Below are positions 7,401 through 16,905 of a DNA stretch of 20,628 bases, piece by piece. Numbering within the stretch: position 1 is the first letter of the stretch; each line of letters begins with the position of its first letter. The position numbers and the translations under genes were made by a program. The stretch lies in contig CAUBTS010000025.1 of NCBI GenBank assembly GCA_958438955.1, positions 1-20,628 of the forward strand, written 5' to 3'. A model generated the notes under the pieces. The model saw only the letters and a program-made list of their open reading frames with translations. It ran no database searches and was not told where the DNA came from. This DNA comes from an uncultured Collinsella sp. Its GTDB lineage: Bacteria; Actinomycetota; Coriobacteriia; Coriobacteriales; Coriobacteriaceae.

Positions 7401-8600
7401 ATGGCCGAGATCGTTCTCAAACATGTTCAGAAGGTGTATCCCAACAACGAGTCAAAAAAGAAGGGCTTCTTTGGCAAAAAGAAGAAGACCGAGGAGAAGA
7501 AGCACAACCTCAAGGTTACCGAGGACGGTGTGCTCGCTGTAGAGGACTTCAACCTCACCGTTCACGACCAGGAGTTCGTCGTCCTCGTTGGCCCCTCTGG
7601 CTGCGGTAAGTCCACGACGATGCGCATGGTCGCCGGCCTGGAGGACATTACCTCGGGCGATGTGCTCATCGACGGCAAGCGTGTCAACGACGTGGCGCCC
7701 AAGGACCGCGACATCGCCATGGTGTTCCAGAGCTACGCTCTGTACCCCAATATGACGGTGTACGAGAACATGGCATTTACGCTCGAGCTCAAGAAGGTTC
7801 CCAAGGACGAGATCGACCGCAAGGTTCGCTCTGCTGCCGAGATTCTGGGCATTACCGAGTACCTCGACCGTAAGCCCAAGGCGCTCTCCGGCGGCCAGCG
7901 CCAGCGTGTCGCTATCGGCCGCGCCATCGTGCGTGACCCCAAGGTCTTCCTGATGGACGAGCCGCTGTCCAACCTGGACGCCAAGCTTCGTAACCAGATG
8001 CGTGCCGAGCTCATTAAGCTGCGCCACGAGATCAAGGGCACGTTCATTTATGTTACTCACGACCAGACCGAGGCCATGACCCTTGGCGACCGTATCGTGG
8101 TCATGAAGGACGGCGTCGTCCAGCAGATCGCCACGCCGCAGGAGGTCTTCAACCATCCCGCGAACATCTTCGTCGCCGGCTTCATCGGCGTGCCGCAGAT
8201 GAACTTCTTCGATGCCCAGCTGGTGCGCTCGGGCAACGGCTTTACCGTCAAGACCGAGGATATGAACGTGGCACTCGCCCCCGAGACTTGCGCTCAACTT
8301 GCCCTCAACTGGGACGGCGGCGACGTGAAGGAGATTACGGCCGGCGTGCGTCCCGAGCAGATCCTGCTTGCCGACAAGGGCGAGGAGGGCGCGCTCCAGG
8401 GTACCGTCGAGGTGACCGAGCTCATGGGCTCGACCGAGCATGTCCACGTGACCGCTCCCGACGGCCAGTTTGTCCTGATTATCCCCGTCGTCGACCTCGA
8501 GGCCAAGGGCGCGCTCAAGGCTGGCGACACCATCTGGTTCAAGTTTGAGAAGAACGCGACCCACCTCTTCGATAAGGTCTCTGGCAAGAACCTAATCTAG
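7401..8600 (+). CDS. ugpC: Sugar ABC transporter ATP-binding protein (MalK/MsmX/UgpC family) with Lys-rich N-terminal insertion
   Basis: A 399-residue ATPase that energises the importer on the cytoplasmic face. Seen: Walker A GPSGCGKST (64-72), signature LSGGQRQR (from 162), Walker B FLMDEP (D186, E187), D-loop SNLDAKLR, and switch histidine H220 in THDQTEA. A C-terminal OB/TOBE-like regulatory region follows (about 240-399). Odd: residues about 14-42 are a strongly basic insertion (runs such as GKKKKTEEKK) between the first two beta strands, which makes it about 30 residues longer than E. coli MalK. I recall similar insertions in some Firmicutes homologues. In this family one ATPase may serve several sugar importers, so the symbol is a family label and does not indicate a glycerol-phosphate substrate. 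AAAGG ribosome site 11-12 bases upstream of the ATG. Last gene of the operon. Confidence 0.94.
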   Translation: MAEIVLKHVQKVYPNNESKKKGFFGKKKKTEEKKHNLKVTEDGVLAVEDFNLTVHDQEFVVLVGPSGCGKSTTMRMVAGLEDITSGDVLIDGKRVNDVAPKDRDIAMVFQSYALYPNMTVYENMAFTLELKKVPKDEIDRKVRSAAEILGITEYLDRKPKALSGGQRQRVAIGRAIVRDPKVFLMDEPLSNLDAKLRNQMRAELIKLRHEIKGTFIYVTHDQTEAMTLGDRIVVMKDGVVQQIATPQEVFNHPANIFVAGFIGVPQMNFFDAQLVRSGNGFTVKTEDMNVALAPETCAQLALNWDGGDVKEITAGVRPEQILLADKGEEGALQGTVEVTELMGSTEHVHVTAPDGQFVLIIPVVDLEAKGALKAGDTIWFKFEKNATHLFDKVSGKNLI

Positions 8601-8668
8601 GCCCGGTGCATCCAGGCCCTCCCTTTGGGCGACTGCGGTATTGCCATCCTTTTGCCGCGGTCACATAT

Positions 8669-8712
8669 AAGGCTCCCCTCCCGTCCACTGGGCGAGAGGG
8701 GAGCCTTTCTTT
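8669..8712 (+). terminator. Intrinsic terminator of the sugar ABC operon
   Basis: AAGGCTCCCCTC (8669-8680) pairs perfectly with GAGGGGAGCCTT (8696-8707), a 12-bp stem with a 15-base loop, followed by TCTTTGTGTT. It lies 68 bp after the ATPase stop. Confidence 0.88.
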
Positions 8713-8740
8713 GTGTTGGGGCTGTCTGACCGGTCGTTTG

Positions 8741-8956
8741 TCTCGATCTGTAACGGGTGAGGCTGATTTCGGACGTTAGATGTTACAGATCGAGACGGTT
8801 CCGCTGAGCTAACCATTTCATCTAAATCTGTAACACCAAAGGTGAATTTCAGCTGCTAGATGTTACAGATTGAGATAAACCCAAGGGGAGGGGCCGGTAT
8901 GTCTCGATCTGTAACAGCTGGGACCGTTTTGGTTGAGTAGTTGTTACAGATTGAGA
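8741..8956. repeat. Array of six 15-bp elements in alternating orientation at 40-bp spacing (three 55-bp inverted-repeat units)
   Basis: Left-type arms TCTCGATCTGTAACR lie at 8741-8755, 8821-8835 (TCTAAATCTGTAACA) and 8902-8916. Right-type arms TGTTACAGATYGAGA lie at 8781-8795, 8861-8875 and 8942-8956. Start-to-start distances are 40, 40, 40, 41 and 40 bp, so 25-26-bp spacers separate alternately inverted copies. The three left-right pairs are each exactly 55 bp; their 25-bp interiors share TTT and TAG at the same positions but are otherwise divergent. Two arm differences give G-U pairs if transcribed from the plus strand, and one is an A-G mismatch. The array sits between convergent genes and inside their terminators. 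No open reading frame and no transposase are associated. Function unknown: dispersed intergenic repeat, protein-binding array or hairpin RNA. Orientation alternates, so it is not a CRISPR array. Confidence 0.85.
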
Positions 8957-8996
8957 TTGTTTGGTCGAGTCGGGTCGCAGGGTAACGTACGGGCAC

Positions 8997-9029
8997 AAAA
9001 AACGGAGCCGTGTTGTCACGACTCCGTTT
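8997..9029 (-). terminator. Intrinsic terminator of the phosphorylase gene (minus strand)
   Basis: On the minus strand, AAACGGAGTCGTG (9029-9017) pairs with CACGGCTCCGTTT (9012-9000) around a 4-base loop with one internal mismatch, ending in a T-run from AAAAAA at 8997-9002. It lies about 30 bp beyond the phosphorylase stop. Confidence 0.85.
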
Positions 9030-9057
9030 CTCAGGAGGATGGGTAAGGGAAGCGAAA

Positions 9058-11325
<2,268 letters not shown>

Positions 11326-11371
11326 GTTTTCTCCTGTGATGGGTTGTTTCATGTCTGCAATTCATAAGAAG

Positions 11372-11405
11372 CCCGCGCGAGGGGATTGGGGTGGCCTCGC
11401 GCGGG
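11372..11405 (-). terminator. GC-rich hairpin between malQ and the phosphorylase gene
   Basis: CCCGCGCGAGG (11372-11382) and CCTCGCGCGGG (11395-11405) form a perfect 11-bp stem with a 12-base loop. On the minus strand it is followed by the moderately U-rich CTTCTTATG. It lies 49 bp past the malQ stop and just upstream of the phosphorylase ribosome site. It may be a leaky terminator or an mRNA-stabilising stem that uncouples expression of the two genes. Confidence 0.6.
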
Positions 11406-11453
11406 AAAAGCAAGCGCGTCCGCACGGTGGGGAGGGGTCGGGCGCGGTAGCTC

Positions 11454-12959
11454 CTATTGAGGAAGCTCGATTTCGGCTTCCGACGGGATGCGGAAGTAGG
11501 TCTCGGTCCAGTCGGTGAGTTTGTGCTCGAGCTCGCGGGTGATGGCGCCGTCGAGCATGCGCCAGGTCCAGTTGCCGCCCAGTGTGGCAGGGGTGTTGAT
11601 GCGCGCCTCGTTGCCCAAGTTGAGCAGGTCCTGCATGGTGTAGATGCACGTGTCGCTCACGCTGGCTGCGATGGTTCGGTTGAGTGCGTCGGTGATAGGC
11701 TCGCCGGCCTGCTGATGGGTGTACAGGGCTGCCTGCTCGCGCTGACGCGGGGTGGCCGTTCCCTCAAACCGGCCGCGCGCCGTCTCGTTGTCGTGGGTGC
11801 CCACGTAGGCGACGGTGTTGGCGATGTAGTTATGCGGCAGGTAGTACGAGTTGGTGCCCTCAAAGGCAAACTGCAGGATCTTCATGCCGGGAAAGCCCGA
11901 GTTGTCGCGCATGTCGATGACGCCGGGGGTGAGGAAGCCCAGGTCCTCGGCGATGATGGGCAGCGTGCCGAGCTTTTCCTCGAGCGTCTTGAAGAACTTG
12001 AGGCCGGGACCCTGCGTCCACGAACCGTAGGACGAATCGGGCGAGGAGAACGGCACCTCCCAATAGGCCTCGAAGCCGCGGAAGTGATCCAGGCGGATGA
12101 CGTCGTACATGTCGAGGGCGGCGCGAATGCGGCCCTCCCACCAGGAGAAGTCGTCGGACTCCATGGCGTCCCAGTCGTAGATGGGGTTGCCCCAGTACTG
12201 GCCGGTGGCCGAGAACTGGTCGGGCGGCGTGCCGGCGACGCTCACGGGATTGCCGGCGGCGTCGATCTTAAAGAGCTCAGGCGTCACCCACATCTCGACG
12301 GAGTCACGCGAGACATAGATGGGCAGGTCGCCGATGATGAGAATGTCGCGCTCGTTGGCATAGGCCTTGAGGCGGCTCCACTGGCGATTGAAGAAGTACT
12401 GCGTCATCTGGTGGTAGAGCATACGCGCCGGATGGTCGGCGCAGACCTTGGCGGAAGCCTCGCCGCGGGTACGGAGCTCCGCGGGCCACTCCCAAAACGC
12501 CTTGAGACCGCACTCCTCTTTGACGGTCATGAACTCACAGTAGGGGATGAGCCAGTCCTCGTTGGCCTGGATAAAGTCATCGAAATCGGCCGGCTTGTCG
12601 GCGGCAAAGCGCTCGGCGGCGCGGTCGAGAATCTGACGGCGGCCACCAAAGATGGCACCGTAGTCGACATTGCTGGGGTCGGATCCCAGATACACGCCAT
12701 CGATATCGCGCTGCTCCAGATACCCTGCCTCGATAAGCTCGGCAAAGTCGATAAAGTTGGGGTTGCCTGCGCGGGCCGAGAACGACTGATAGGGCGAATC
12801 GCCATAGCTGGTCGTCGTAAGGGGCAGAATCTGCCAGTAATGTTGTTTGCACGAGGCGAGAAAATCGACGAAGTCGTAGGCATTCCAGCCAAAGCCGCCG
12901 ATTCCGTATGGTCCGGGCAGAGATGAGACGGGCATGAGGACGCCGCTTGCACGCTCCAT
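11454..12959 (-). CDS. malQ: 4-alpha-glucanotransferase (amylomaltase, GH77)
   Basis: A 501-residue cytosolic GH77 enzyme that transfers alpha-1,4-glucan segments between maltooligosaccharides, releasing glucose and building chains long enough for the phosphorylase. All three catalytic carboxylates are visible in family motifs: nucleophile D291 in VIRLDHFRGFE, acid/base E338 in IIAEDLGF, and D390 in GTHDNETARG. These match the spacing known for Thermus amylomaltase. Residues 1-20 (MERASGVLMPVSSLPGPYGI) match the usual family start, which supports the ATG at 12959 over the in-frame TTG/GTG at 12974/12971; GGTGAG lies 7 bases before it. The promoter, with a palindromic operator, is at 13045-13074. 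Probably read with the phosphorylase gene downstream. Confidence 0.96.
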   Translation of the reverse strand: MERASGVLMPVSSLPGPYGIGGFGWNAYDFVDFLASCKQHYWQILPLTTTSYGDSPYQSFSARAGNPNFIDFAELIEAGYLEQRDIDGVYLGSDPSNVDYGAIFGGRRQILDRAAERFAADKPADFDDFIQANEDWLIPYCEFMTVKEECGLKAFWEWPAELRTRGEASAKVCADHPARMLYHQMTQYFFNRQWSRLKAYANERDILIIGDLPIYVSRDSVEMWVTPELFKIDAAGNPVSVAGTPPDQFSATGQYWGNPIYDWDAMESDDFSWWEGRIRAALDMYDVIRLDHFRGFEAYWEVPFSSPDSSYGSWTQGPGLKFFKTLEEKLGTLPIIAEDLGFLTPGVIDMRDNSGFPGMKILQFAFEGTNSYYLPHNYIANTVAYVGTHDNETARGRFEGTATPRQREQAALYTHQQAGEPITDALNRTIAASVSDTCIYTMQDLLNLGNEARINTPATLGGNWTWRMLDGAITRELEHKLTDWTETYFRIPSEAEIELPQ

Positions 12960-13044
12960 GAATGCGCTCACCAACCTTCTTGTTGTGGGGTCGGCCTGCC
13001 GATGGGTGTGCAGTCCGCCTCCGATGTTCTGATTCGATACGCCT

Positions 13045-13074
13045 ATTGTAAAACATGTTGTTTAAACATGTACA
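13045..13074 (-). promoter_or_regulatory. malQ promoter with TTGTTTAAACAT operator in the spacer
   Basis: On the minus strand, TGTACA (13074-13069) as -35 and TACAAT (13050-13045) as -10 are 18 bp apart. The palindrome TTGTTTAAACAT (13058-13069) lies within the spacer and touches the -35; it is nested in a wider CATG...CATG symmetry. This geometry suits repression by polymerase exclusion. The core is the same GTTTAAAC found at the PTS and gntR promoters about 10 kb away. Confidence 0.6.
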
Positions 13075-13123
13075 GGCAAGATAAAAAAGTTGGTCGATTT
13101 TCGGCGAATGGTTACATGCCATG

Positions 13124-13157
13124 AAAAAGCCCCGACCTCACAACGTGAGATCGGGGC
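13124..13157 (-). terminator. Intrinsic terminator of galE (minus strand)
   Basis: On the minus strand, a 13-bp stem GCCCCGATCTCAC / GTGAGGTCGGGGC (one G-U pair, 3-base loop) is followed by TTTTT (13128-13124). It lies 23 bp past the galE stop and isolates galE from malQ. Confidence 0.9.
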
Positions 13158-13180
13158 AAGAGCGGTATGTAGGTTTTTTG

Positions 13181-14242
13181 CTACTCGGCGTCGGCGAAGC
13201 CGTTGGGGTTGTGGCTCTGCCAGTTCCAGCTATCGCGGCACATGTCCGCGATGTCGTACTGGGCCTTCCAGCCCATCATGCGCTCGGCCTTGGAGGCATC
13301 GCACCAGTTGGCAGCGATGTCGCCGGCGCGGCGCTCGCGGATCACGTAGGGCAGCTCCTTGCCACAAGCCTTGGAGAAGGCGGCGACGACCTCGAGTACC
13401 GAGGTGCCGGTGCCGGTGCCCAGGTTAAAGATCTCGACGCCGGTTTTGCCGTTCATCCAGTTAAGGGCGGCAACGTGACCAGAGGCCAGATCGCACACGT
13501 GGATGTAGTCGCGCACGCCGGTGCCGTCGGGGGTGGGGTAGTCGTTGCCAAAGACCTGAACGGCCTCGAGCTTGCCCACGGCGACCTGGGCGACATAGGG
13601 CACCAGGTTGTTGGGGATGCCCTTGGGGTCCTCGCCGATCAGGCCCGACGGATGAGCGCCGATGGGGTTGAAGTAACGGAGCAGCACGACGTCCCACTCG
13701 GGGTCGGCGGTGTGGACGTCCATAAGGATCTGCTCGATCATCCACTTGGTCCAACCATAGGGGTTGGTCGCGGGCTTCTTAGGATCCTCCTCGGTGACGG
13801 GCGGGTTGTCCGGGTCGCCGTAGACGGTCGAGGAGCTCGAGAAGATGATGGACTTGCAGCCATGGTTGCGCATGACGTCGATGAGCACCAGGGTGTTCTC
13901 GATGTTGTTGTGGTAGTACTCGACGGGCTTGCTCACTGACTCGCCGACGGCCTTAAAGCCGGCAAAGTGGATGACGCGGTCGATCTGATGGGTATCGAAG
14001 ATCTTGTTCATCGCATCGCGGTCGAGCACGTTGGCTTCGTAGAAGGTGAGGCTCTTGGCGGCCTCGTCGCCCACGATGGTCTTGACGCGGTCGACGGCGA
14101 CGGCGCTGGAGTTGGAGAGATCATCGACGATGACGACCTGGTAGCCACCCTCGAGCAGCTGAACGACGGTGTGCGAGCCGATAAAGCCGGCGCCACCGGT
14201 AACGAGGACACAGGTGTCTTTGGGGTCGAGTGCTTTGGACAT
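13181..14242 (-). CDS. galE: UDP-glucose 4-epimerase
   Basis: A 353-residue extended short-chain dehydrogenase that interconverts UDP-glucose and UDP-galactose with bound NAD, in the cytosol. Seen: the Rossmann TGGAGFIG loop (15-22), HFAGFKAVGES (substrate/NAD region), the SSSSTVYG catalytic serine/threonine strand, and the catalytic pair Y162/K166 in NPYGWTKWMIEQ. Length is typical. AGGAG lies 5 bases before the ATG. Monocistronic by appearance: its own terminator follows, and a TATACT -10 box lies about 40 bp upstream. Products serve galactose use through the Leloir pathway and cell-wall or capsule sugar supply; no galK or galT is in the window, so its link to the alpha-glucan genes may be only positional. 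Confidence 0.96.
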   Translation of the reverse strand: MSKALDPKDTCVLVTGGAGFIGSHTVVQLLEGGYQVVIVDDLSNSSAVAVDRVKTIVGDEAAKSLTFYEANVLDRDAMNKIFDTHQIDRVIHFAGFKAVGESVSKPVEYYHNNIENTLVLIDVMRNHGCKSIIFSSSSTVYGDPDNPPVTEEDPKKPATNPYGWTKWMIEQILMDVHTADPEWDVVLLRYFNPIGAHPSGLIGEDPKGIPNNLVPYVAQVAVGKLEAVQVFGNDYPTPDGTGVRDYIHVCDLASGHVAALNWMNGKTGVEIFNLGTGTGTSVLEVVAAFSKACGKELPYVIRERRAGDIAANWCDASKAERMMGWKAQYDIADMCRDSWNWQSHNPNGFADAE

Positions 14243-14279
14243 GTAGTCTCCTATCGAATCAGGAACACTTCTTCAGGGG

Positions 14280-14285
14280 AGTATA
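14280..14285 (-). promoter_or_regulatory. Putative galE -10 box
   Basis: TATACT on the minus strand (AGTATA at 14280-14285) lies 38 bp upstream of the galE ATG. No good -35 was found at the usual distance, so confidence is limited. Confidence 0.35.
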
Positions 14286-14447
14286 GCGCAGGCAGGGACG
14301 CCCAAATCGTGCGCTGTAGGAAAAGCAGAGGATTGTGCTAACGTACTCATAGAAGAGCTTGCGTACGCATAACCTGATCTTTGGCATTTGCTTACGAGCC
14401 GCTGACCTTGCAGTTTCCTGCCGTTCGTGGAAATCGTTGGGACGCGC

Positions 14448-14511
14448 CATATGTACGCTAATATGTATGAGTTGAGCGACATATAAATAAGCATGTAACG
14501 GAGTACATATG
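14448..14511. repeat. Inverted repeat whose right arm contains the start codon of the peptidoglycan hydrolase
   Basis: CATATGTAC (14448-14456) is perfectly repeated in inverted form as GTACATATG (14503-14511), and the last three bases are the ATG of the following gene. A related TATGTATG lies at 14461-14468 and an AT-rich TATAAATAA at 14482-14490. A transcript starting before 14448 could hide its own start codon; alternatively the arms are parts of an operator. Modest support only. Confidence 0.4.
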
Positions 14512-15714
14512 TCACCAAACAGCGATTCCATCCTTTCCCAGGAGCTCTCGCGCCGCACTGCCCTCAAGGCCCTGTTCGGCGCCGCTTCTGCGGCAGTTCT
14601 TTTTGGCCTGCCCGCTCGCGCCCATGCGGCGGAGGCTTCCAAAGAAACCACCGATAAACTGAATGCCGCCCAGGCCCAGCTCGACGAGGTTCAGGCCCAG
14701 CTCGACAGCATCGCAAATGAGTATGCGGCGCTGGCCAACAAGAATGCCCAGACCCTCAACGACATCGAGAATGTCCAGGGCAAGATTGACGACACGCAGG
14801 CCCAGATCGATGAAAAGAAGGCCGAGCTCAAGAAGAAGCGCAACGACCTTTCCGATCGCGTGGCCGCCAGCTACAAGTCCGGCGGCACGAACATCCTGTC
14901 GCTGCTGCTGGCCTCTGGCTCGTTTGAGGAACTCGTCGCCAACGCGCATTACGTTGAGAAGATCAACAAGAGCGACCGCGACGCCATCGAGGACATTCAG
15001 ACCATCCAGGAAGAGCTCGATGCGCAAAAGACCGAGCTTGAGTCGCAGAAAGCTGACTTAGAGAAGCTCAAGGACCAGCAGACTGCTCAGATGCAGGATA
15101 TGCAGGCCAAGCAGCAAGAAGTCCAGACTGTGCTGAACGGTCTTTCCGACGACGTCAAGGAGCTCATGGCTCAGCGCGATTCCGAGATCCTCGCTGCCGC
15201 CCAGGCCGAGGAGGCTGCTAGGAAGGCTGCCGCTGCCGCGGCTGCCGCGAACAAGAACAATTCCTACTCGGGTGGTTCAAGCTCGGGTGGCGGATCGTAT
15301 GCGCCCGGAACCCCGCAACAGAATGCCGGCTCGGGCAAACAGCAGGCCGTCGTCAACGCGTGCTACTCCACGCCTTCGCCGGGTCAGAACTGGTGCGCGG
15401 CGTGGGTTACCAATGTCTTCCGTAACGCCGGCGTTGGCTACTTTGGCGGTAACGCGTGCGATATGTTTAACGCATGGTGCTATAGCTCCGACCGCTCGGC
15501 GCTGCAGGTGGGCATGATCGTGGCCGATTCCTCGCACAGCGGCACGGGTGCTCCGGGCCTTATCTACGGTCATGTGGGTATCTACGTTGGCGGCGGCATC
15601 GTTATGAGCAACGAGGGTGCCATTACGTCTAAGTCGCTCGATTCGTTTATTAGCTTCTATGGCACTGGCTCTGGCGTGCGTTGGGGCTGGCTCGGCGGTA
15701 TTGCGCTGTCGTAA
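14509..15714 (+). CDS. Tat-exported coiled-coil peptidoglycan hydrolase (NlpC/P60- or CHAP-like C-terminal domain)
   Basis: A 401-residue exported cell-wall enzyme. The N-terminus carries a twin-arginine motif SRRTALKALFGA and a hydrophobic stretch ending near AHAAEA (cleavage about residue 41). Residues about 42-220 are heptad-rich coiled coil (repeated AQAQLDEVQAQLDS-like segments) of the CwlO/PcsB/SagA type, with the GGTNILSLLLASGSFEEL hinge common to these proteins. An Ala-rich and then a Gly/Ser-rich linker (about 240-275) leads to a papain-like domain with probable catalytic C296 in NWCAAWV and H355 in YGHVGIYVG. Known relatives cleave peptide stems during cell separation. ATG preceded by CGGAG. 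Divergent from galE; the 3' side holds a long palindrome and a terminator shared with convergent murB. NlpC/P60 versus CHAP cannot be settled by eye. Confidence 0.88.
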   Translation: MSPNSDSILSQELSRRTALKALFGAASAAVLFGLPARAHAAEASKETTDKLNAAQAQLDEVQAQLDSIANEYAALANKNAQTLNDIENVQGKIDDTQAQIDEKKAELKKKRNDLSDRVAASYKSGGTNILSLLLASGSFEELVANAHYVEKINKSDRDAIEDIQTIQEELDAQKTELESQKADLEKLKDQQTAQMQDMQAKQQEVQTVLNGLSDDVKELMAQRDSEILAAAQAEEAARKAAAAAAAANKNNSYSGGSSSGGGSYAPGTPQQNAGSGKQQAVVNACYSTPSPGQNWCAAWVTNVFRNAGVGYFGGNACDMFNAWCYSSDRSALQVGMIVADSSHSGTGAPGLIYGHVGIYVGGGIVMSNEGAITSKSLDSFISFYGTGSGVRWGWLGGIALS

Positions 15715-15733
15715 CGGTGGTTTGAAGTAAGTT

Positions 15734-15864
15734 GGTCCGTGGCTGCCCGAAAGGCATTAGGTTGCCTGCTCGGACAGTCCTGCTCGCACGGAGAGCACAT
15801 TAAGTGCTCTCCGGCTCGTGCGGAACTCGCGATCAACCTAATGCCTTTCGGGCAGCCACGGACC
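15734..15864. repeat. 131-bp element with perfect 31-bp terminal inverted arms and an inner hairpin
   Basis: Bases 15734-15764 are the exact reverse complement of 15834-15864 (31 of 31). The arms begin GGTCCGTGGCTGCCC and end GGCATTAGGTTG. The 69-base interior contains a second perfect hairpin, GGAGAGCAC (15790-15798) with GTGCTCTCC (15804-15812) around ATTAA, flanked by GCAC/GTGC, and a direct repeat CCTGCTCG at 15765 and 15779. No open reading frame, no flanking target duplication and no U-tail are seen. It lies between convergent genes, upstream of their shared terminator. It could be a small non-autonomous mobile or dispersed repeat, or a long hairpin RNA. Confidence 0.85.
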
Positions 15865-15916
15865 TCTCGGATCCAATACGCCACACGCCGGACTGGGTTA
15901 TCTGAATAAATATGGT

Positions 15917-15944
15917 GAAGGCCCCTTTCGGGGCCTTCTTTGTT
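15917..15944. terminator. Bidirectional terminator between the peptidoglycan hydrolase and murB
   Basis: GAAGGCCCC (15917-15925) and GGGGCCTTC (15930-15938) form a perfect 9-bp stem with a 4-base loop. On the plus strand TTTGTT follows. On the minus strand the tail ACCATATTTATT is weaker but A/T-rich. The stem begins 4 bp past the murB stop. Confidence 0.82.
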
Positions 15945-16905
15945 AAAGGAATTCGCCTACTCGGTGGACTTCGGGTTCTAGGTCTACGTCGAACTGCTCT
16001 TTGACTTTGGCTTGGATGTCGCGGATGAGTTCGTTGACGTCGGCGGCGGTGGCGTGGTCGGCGTTGACGATGAAGCCGCAGTGCTTCTCGCTTATCTGCG
16101 CGCCGCCAACGGCGTGTCCTCGCAGGCCGGCATCCATGATGAGCTTGCCGGCAAAGTAGCCCTCGGGGCGCTTGAAGGTGGAGCCGGCACTCGGCATGTC
16201 GAGCGGCTGCTTGTCCTCGCGGCGCTGGCGGTAGTCGTCCATGTCGGCCTTGATCATCGCGGCGTTGCCCGGTGCGAGGTTGAAGGTGGCAGAAAGAACG
16301 ATAAAGCCGTCGTCGGCGATGCGGCTCTTGCGATAGCCCAGGTTGAGCTCATCGACATCGAACTCGATGATGTTGCCGCTGCCGCGGGTGCCGTCGTCGA
16401 GCTGGCGAGCGGGTTTGTAGACGCGCACGGACTCCAGCACATCGGCCATGCAGGCACCGTAGGCACCGGCGTTCATGTAGCAGGCGCCGCCGACCGATCC
16501 GGGGATGCCCGAGATGGGCTCCATGCCGGTGAGACCGGCCTCGGCTGCCGCCGCGGCGACATCGGAAAGCAAGGCGCCGGCTGCCGCCGTGACGTGCGTG
16601 CCGTCGACCGTAATGTCGGAGAGTCCCTCGCCCAGCGCCACGACGACGCCGCGGATGCCCTTGTCGCCGACGAGCAGGTCGGAGCCGTTGCCCACGATGG
16701 TGAGGGGCAGATCGCAGCGATAGCAGGTATCGAGCGTGGCGACGAGGCCCTGCTCGGTATCGGGCGTGACAAAGACGTCGGCCGGGCCGCCGATCTTAAA
16801 CGTGGTGTGCTCGCGCATGGGCTCGCTCATCAACACGTTGTCCTCGCCGGCAACGCCAGCGAGCGCGCACAGCAGGTCCTCGTTAAAAAAGTCGTTCTCG
16901 TGCAT
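15943..16905 (-). CDS. murB: UDP-N-acetylmuramate dehydrogenase (UDP-N-acetylenolpyruvoylglucosamine reductase)
   Basis: A 320-residue cytosolic flavoenzyme that reduces UDP-GlcNAc-enolpyruvate to UDP-MurNAc with NADPH, an early peptidoglycan step. Seen: HTTFKIGGPADVFVTP at the start of the FAD domain, the NGSDLLVGDKGIRG flavin-binding loop, GIPGSVGGACYMNAGAYG, NLGYRKS (type II pattern, catalytic arginine), the proton-donor serine S242 in AGSTFKRP, and the C-terminal catalytic glutamate E312 in LEPEVHRVG. The ATG at 16905 is chosen for the AAGGCGGA site 7 bases upstream; the frame stays open to a TTG at 16950, which lacks support. Convergent with the peptidoglycan hydrolase and divergent from the LacI regulator. 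Confidence 0.95.
   Translation of the reverse strand: MHENDFFNEDLLCALAGVAGEDNVLMSEPMREHTTFKIGGPADVFVTPDTEQGLVATLDTCYRCDLPLTIVGNGSDLLVGDKGIRGVVVALGEGLSDITVDGTHVTAAAGALLSDVAAAAAEAGLTGMEPISGIPGSVGGACYMNAGAYGACMADVLESVRVYKPARQLDDGTRGSGNIIEFDVDELNLGYRKSRIADDGFIVLSATFNLAPGNAAMIKADMDDYRQRREDKQPLDMPSAGSTFKRPEGYFAGKLIMDAGLRGHAVGGAQISEKHCGFIVNADHATAADVNELIRDIQAKVKEQFDVDLEPEVHRVGEFL

Noticed and set aside
8741..8956. Reading the alternating array as a CRISPR array
   Set aside because: Repeats are only 15 bp, alternate in orientation and vary; spacers share bases; no cas gene is nearby.
11457..12926. 489-codon plus-strand open frame opposite malQ
   Set aside because: Antisense shadow; malQ has all three catalytic carboxylates on the minus strand.
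15734..15864. Reading the long palindrome as a transcription terminator
   Set aside because: 31-bp arms with a 69-base interior and no U-run; a normal terminator follows at 15917-15944.
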